Shown piece after piece: positions 63,001 through 64,000 of a DNA stretch of 64,000 bases (its first letter is position 1; every line of letters starts with the position of its first letter). The notes beneath the pieces were generated by a model. It had not been told where the DNA came from. It did no database searches and saw only the letters and a program-made list of their open reading frames with translations. Origin of the DNA: Nereocystis luetkeana (Eukaryota > Sar > Phaeophyceae > Laminariales > Laminariaceae). The translations under genes and the position numbers were made by a program. Location: NCBI GenBank assembly GCA_031213475.1, contig JARUPZ010000012.1, forward strand, positions 6,105,878-6,169,877, written 5' to 3'.

Positions 63001-63316
63001 CCCTCGCCCAACCCCATGGACCCCCTTTCTCCAACTCCTCCCCGCTTTGTACTATGAAGGAGGAAAGGAAGCGGCCTGGGGAAGCTTGACCTGCAGACGC
63101 CTCTCTGAGATGGCTGATACCATTCAGAAAGTCATTGAGGGGGGGGGACAGGGGGTTGGCGCTGGCGACGGGGGGGGGCAGGGGGAGGGGCAGGGGGAGG
63201 GGCAGGGGGCAGGCTTCGAGGGTGGGCTGCAGTACGAGAAGCTCACCCACGCGTTCTGGAGGAAGTACATCCGCCGAGAAACGGTGCTGGCTGGAGGCGC
63301 GGGTGCGTGCGAGTAG
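51087..63316 (+). CDS. Membrane-anchored exostosin-like glycosyltransferase, six exons
   Basis: Exons 51087-53024, 54278-54586, 56779-56906, 60729-60904, 61733-61843 and 63060-63316 join in frame at GT-AG sites, giving ~964 aa from the ATG at 51111. The N-terminus (MAAGTFLTLSIAMGGLLCGG) is a signal anchor, so a type II Golgi or secretory protein. About 500 low-complexity residues follow: poly-Ala, Ser, His, and an acidic Phe repeat near 300-345. The conserved part runs DCPELEASLDKIL, KSRPVLIAVHGDD, PRVVKWFTSH, LPIGFGGFETRNG, ERDPRGAIWRQM, SPPGTGPDCFRHYE, LEGNIVMVPDV, LPVFFFGG and YEKLTHAFWRKYI. This is the order of exostosin-like enzymes (R-G-x-G-x-D-x-x-R-x-x-E region, single-site P-V/I hydrophobic strand, final W). 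Substrate unknown. The acceptor at 51086 leaves open an upstream exon. The stop at 63314 follows a possible donor (GGTGCGT), so a further exon is possible. Confidence 0.75.
52000..52150 (+). repeat. Imperfect coding repeat GAC-GTY-TTC-GAG
   Basis: Within exon 1 of the glycosyltransferase gene. Units such as GACGTCTTCGAGGATGTT, GACGTCTTCGAGGAGGTT, CACGTTTTCGACAATATT recur every 24-30 bp and encode an Asp/Glu/Val/Phe-rich region. Confidence 0.7.
53025..54277 (+). other. Intron 1 of the glycosyltransferase gene
   Basis: CAT|GTGAGT donor, acceptor ACCAAAAAAAAAACAG. Holds the inverted pair GGGAGAGTCATC / TCTCTCCCGGGTAG near 53287, a (GGTTC)n tract, and TACCTGGTA at 53934-53942. Confidence 0.75.
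53470..53620 (+). repeat. GGTTC/GGTTT minisatellite
   Basis: GGTTCGGTTCGGTTC blocks separated by TGCTTGGCGTGGTTT, two copies, plus a GGGTTTGGGTTGG start. Telomere-like in look but irregular. Confidence 0.9.
54587..55125 (+). repeat. GGGAT satellite starting at a splice donor
   Basis: About 540 bp of GGGAT/GGGAC/GGAAT units degrading to the right. The first unit overlaps the exon 2 donor, AAG|GTGGGATGGGATGGG. It forms the 5' part of intron 2. Confidence 0.95.
55890..56098 (+). mobile_element. MITE-1 composite (nested or tandem pair)
   Basis: TCACGGCGGACAATAGTTAA (left end of one copy) is cut into by a second copy (GGGCCATAGTAAATAGGACC ... AACTATGGTCCCCCGCAA). A further right end, CCTATTTACGACGATCCCCC, GTAATA, follows. 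Confidence 0.75.
56110..56445 (+). mobile_element. SINE-T, plus-strand copy
   Basis: TTAGTTCAAATTCCACC (T-arm/B-box remnant) at 56113, then a 60-bp spacer and the SINE-T body: GCGTGGGTAGGCGAAATTCG, GCGATAAAACAGCTAGGC, GGATCTGAGGTACGAC. Confidence 0.6.
57253..57359 (-). mobile_element. MITE-1 copy
   Basis: TACCACGGGGGACTATAGTA left, ACTATGGTCCTCCGGTA right. Confidence 0.85.
57378..57471 (+). mobile_element. MITE-2 copy 3
   Basis: TTAATCCTTTTAGAACCGCA, GTCCCGTTAGGGGACAAACC left. GTCCCCGAAACGGGACTGTG, GTTCTAAAGGGT right. Confidence 0.85.
57602..57821 (+). mobile_element. MITE-1 outer copy with nested MITE-1
   Basis: The outer copy runs TTACGGGGACAATAGTAAAT ... TTTTTACTA, is interrupted at 57670-57774, then resumes TAACAACATTTGGTCC ... 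GGTTCCCCGCAA. Both outer and inner copies are flanked by TA. The right arm also has TACCATGGTA at 57799-57808 where other copies read TACTATGG. Confidence 0.92.
57670..57774 (-). mobile_element. MITE-1 inner copy
   Basis: 105 bp inserted at the TA of TTTTTAC-TA-ACAA in the outer copy, duplicating TA exactly. TTACGGGGGGCCATAG / CTATGGCCCCCCGTAA ends. Confidence 0.95.
58317..58437 (+). mobile_element. MITE-1 copy with TACCAGGTA insertion
   Basis: TTACGGGGGACCCTGTTAAA, then TACCAGGTA (58337-58345) where sister copies have AAATAGGACC, then the normal GGACCTACGGTACAC. The interior has a second oddity, ACTACTGCTGTGTG, in place of ACCTATATAT. Right end degraded (GGTCCCCTCGAAA). Confidence 0.88.
58688..58806 (-). 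mobile_element. MITE-1 copy
   Basis: Left end worn (TTCCGGAGGACATAGTAAAT), right end intact (ACTATGGTCCCCCGTAA). Confidence 0.85.
59333..59426 (+). mobile_element. MITE-2 copy 4
   Basis: GCCCCTTTAGAACCGCAGTC, CCGTTTTGGGGACAAACCAC left. TTGTCCCCAAAACGGGACTG, CGGTCCTAGAAGGGTTGA right. Near-perfect 40-bp arms. Confidence 0.9.
59695..59908 (+). mobile_element. MITE-1 nested pair
   Basis: Outer copy (GTAAATAGAACCTTATGGTA ... TTTTTGCTA) is interrupted by an inner copy at 59778-59888 (TTACGAGGGACCATAG ... ATGGTCCCCCGTGA). It then resumes TATGGTCAGTCCCCCGCAA. The insertion is at a TA. The inner copy has an extra CCAGTA after ACCTA at 59822. Confidence 0.85.
60360..60725 (+). repeat. C-rich CCACCA/CCCCCA tract before exon 4
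   Basis: Imperfect CACCAC and CCCC units run to within a few bases of the TTTTTAAG acceptor. Pro/Thr/His frames are by composition. Confidence 0.9.
61090..61186 (-). repeat. SINE-C 3' fragment
   Basis: CACTCGATGTCATGCATAGC, GTGTGACCGTAGACC, CCGGGACGGAGCACGTCGGG, CACCGACCAGG, with a ~22-nt G run at its left. Confidence 0.85.
61280..61352 (-). repeat. LINE 3'-terminal fragment
   Basis: Minus strand GTCTCGAACGGGATGCGTGG, TCAACGGTCAAATGACGAAG, GCAACAAGTGAGGACGCCCC. Confidence 0.8.
61907..61957 (+). repeat. SINE-C terminal 35 bp
   Basis: ATACGACTACGGCCATGCAT, GACATGAGTACACCCC. Only the last bases of the element before its poly(C). Confidence 0.7.
62048..62170 (+). repeat. LINE 3' terminus with ~60-nt C-rich tail
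   Basis: CTCGAAAGGGATGCGTGGTC, AATGGTCAAATGACTAAGGC, AAGCAACAAATGAGTACGCG, then almost pure C to 62169. Confidence 0.85.
62297..62394 (+). mobile_element. MITE-2 copy 5
   Basis: TTAACCCTTTTAGAACCGCA, GTCCCGTTCTGGGGACAAAC left. GTCCCCAAACGGGACTGCGG, TTCTAAAGGGGTTAA right. Confidence 0.92.
62427..62537 (+). mobile_element. MITE-1 copy with TACCAGGGTA insertion
   Basis: TTACGGGGGACCATAG left, CTATGGTCCCCCGTCA right, TA both sides. AAAACCTACCAGGGTATATA replaces AAAACCTATATATTTAACC. Confidence 0.92.
62595..62900 (+). repeat. SINE-C copy
   Basis: GTTTCTGAAAGTGGCCACAC, CAGTGCATTGACGCTGTCC, AGTAGGATGCAGCCCACGC, GGTGCAAGCAAGCAACGTCT, CGACTACGACCATGCACGAT, GAGTACACCCC and a C run. Confidence 0.85.
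62905..63002 (+). repeat. SINE-C tail pieces with terminal poly(C)
   Basis: GGTCATACGACTACGACC twice in tandem, then GGCTATGCATGAGATCGAGC, ACATCTCTCTTATCGAGTAC, and an 18-nt C run that ends 55 nt before the exon 6 acceptor. Confidence 0.8.
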
Positions 63317-64000
63317 GGGAAGGGGGGCGTCTCGCGTAGGCCTGCCTGCCTGTCCGTTCAAGGGGAGTTACTTGGATGTGTGCCCGAATAGGAAGTAGGG
63401 TTTTTCCAAGCACAACGACCAGCTCGTCGTCATGGCTGGGGTCAGGGTGAGGGTCAGAGTTTCGGGTCGGGGTGGTGGCCGCCGCTAGCTGACCCCGAAA
63501 ATAATATTACTTTTCGGGGGGAAAAAAAACAAGCCTCACAGCTTTGTGACAAAACCTTACCTATTTGGAACAGCACCCTCTAATTCGGGCACGTCTGAGG
63601 AGGTTTCGTCTGAACGGGAAGATTTACTCCAGCTGGGGGTGGGGGTGGGGGGAAGGGGGTGGGGGCGGCGTTCTCATTTGTTGCTTGCCTTAGTCACTTG
63701 ACCATTAACTACGCATCCTTTTCGAGACGGGGGGGGGGGGGGGGGGGGGAATAGATGTTTTCCTCGAATGGAAATAACATTTTTTTTGTGTGCGGGGGTG
63801 TGAGTGTCTCCAAGTTGCACGTACCTTATTGTTGCACTTTTTTTTTATCGTGCAGCTTCATATCGCACCTTCGTGTATATTACATGTTCATACAGCACCT
63901 TCTCACGCCCACCTTCATGTAGCACCTTCACTATGCACCTCTTCCTTACGTACGTCCTTTCATTGTATTCACGTCCTTCTCATTGCACGATCGACCGGAC
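63317..64000. other. Downstream of the glycosyltransferase gene; no further gene
   Basis: GGGTCAGGGTGAGGGTCAG stretch at 63438. A LINE terminus on the minus strand at 63672-63750 (CAAATGAGAACGCC with G run 63729-63749 on its left-hand side of the family orientation). T-rich sequence with TTGCACNTT / TAGCACCTTC words every 20-25 bp at 63815-63935 (GTTGCAC, GTGCAGCTTCATATCGCACC, ACAGCACCTTC, GTAGCACCTTCA), a short degenerate array. Confidence 0.45.

Larger units (their letters stand above)
61844..63059 (+). other. Intron 5 of the glycosyltransferase gene
   Basis: TCG|GTAAGC donor (phase 1), acceptor TACTATGAAG. Contains SINE-C tails at 61907-61957 and 62595-63002, a LINE terminus with a very long C tract (62050-62170), MITE-2 (62297-62394) and MITE-1 (62427-62537). 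Confidence 0.75.

Overview
This is nuclear DNA from a eukaryote with large introns and a heavy load of repeats. Base composition is mixed and microsatellites are dense. Two spliced genes can be followed by protein homology. Nothing prokaryotic is present: no operons, no rRNA and no CRISPR. The mix of kb-sized introns, low-complexity Gly/Ala/Ser inserts inside proteins, and many small TA-targeted foldback elements would fit a stramenopile alga such as a brown alga. That assignment is inference; no taxon-specific marker is visible.

Layout. Positions 1-12300 are repeat-rich with no gene I can support. They hold copies of a poly(C)-tailed retroelement (called SINE-C here), a LINE 3' fragment at 10.7-11.3 kb, two ~0.5 kb direct repeats at 6.6 and 8.2 kb, tRNA-like fragments and microsatellites. 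From 12.3 to 19.7 kb several minus-strand stretches look like coding exons of unrecognised genes. One is crossed by a ~214-bp foldback element and another appears frameshifted. From 20 to 26 kb there is low-complexity sequence and a long, doubtful minus-strand ORF.

From 26.1 to 32.7 kb on the plus strand lies a vasohibin-like gene (tubulin C-terminal tyrosine carboxypeptidase family). It keeps the Cys, His and Ser triad with the family spacing. Its exons join in frame only if two consecutive introns use GC donors (GCGAGT). Its first visible intron carries degenerate copies of its own 3' splice junction. From 33 to 50.9 kb is a second repeat-rich interval with full-length SINE-C copies, a LINE fragment, MITEs, tRNA-derived SINEs and AGT microsatellites. 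From 51.1 to 63.3 kb on the plus strand is a six-exon gene for a membrane-anchored, exostosin-like glycosyltransferase. Its introns are packed with MITEs, a GGGAT-type satellite and SINE-C fragments.

The most unusual signal is a 9-bp motif, TACCWGGTA. I count 25 perfect copies, where about 0.5 would be expected by chance. In several repeat copies it can be seen as a small insertion at a TA, when compared with sister copies that lack it. It looks like the excision scar of a TA-targeting DNA transposon. Other main signals are a LINE and SINE-C pair that share the 3' terminus GAGTAC(R)C followed by poly(C), a nested TA-flanked MITE family (MITE-1), and a second foldback family (MITE-2).
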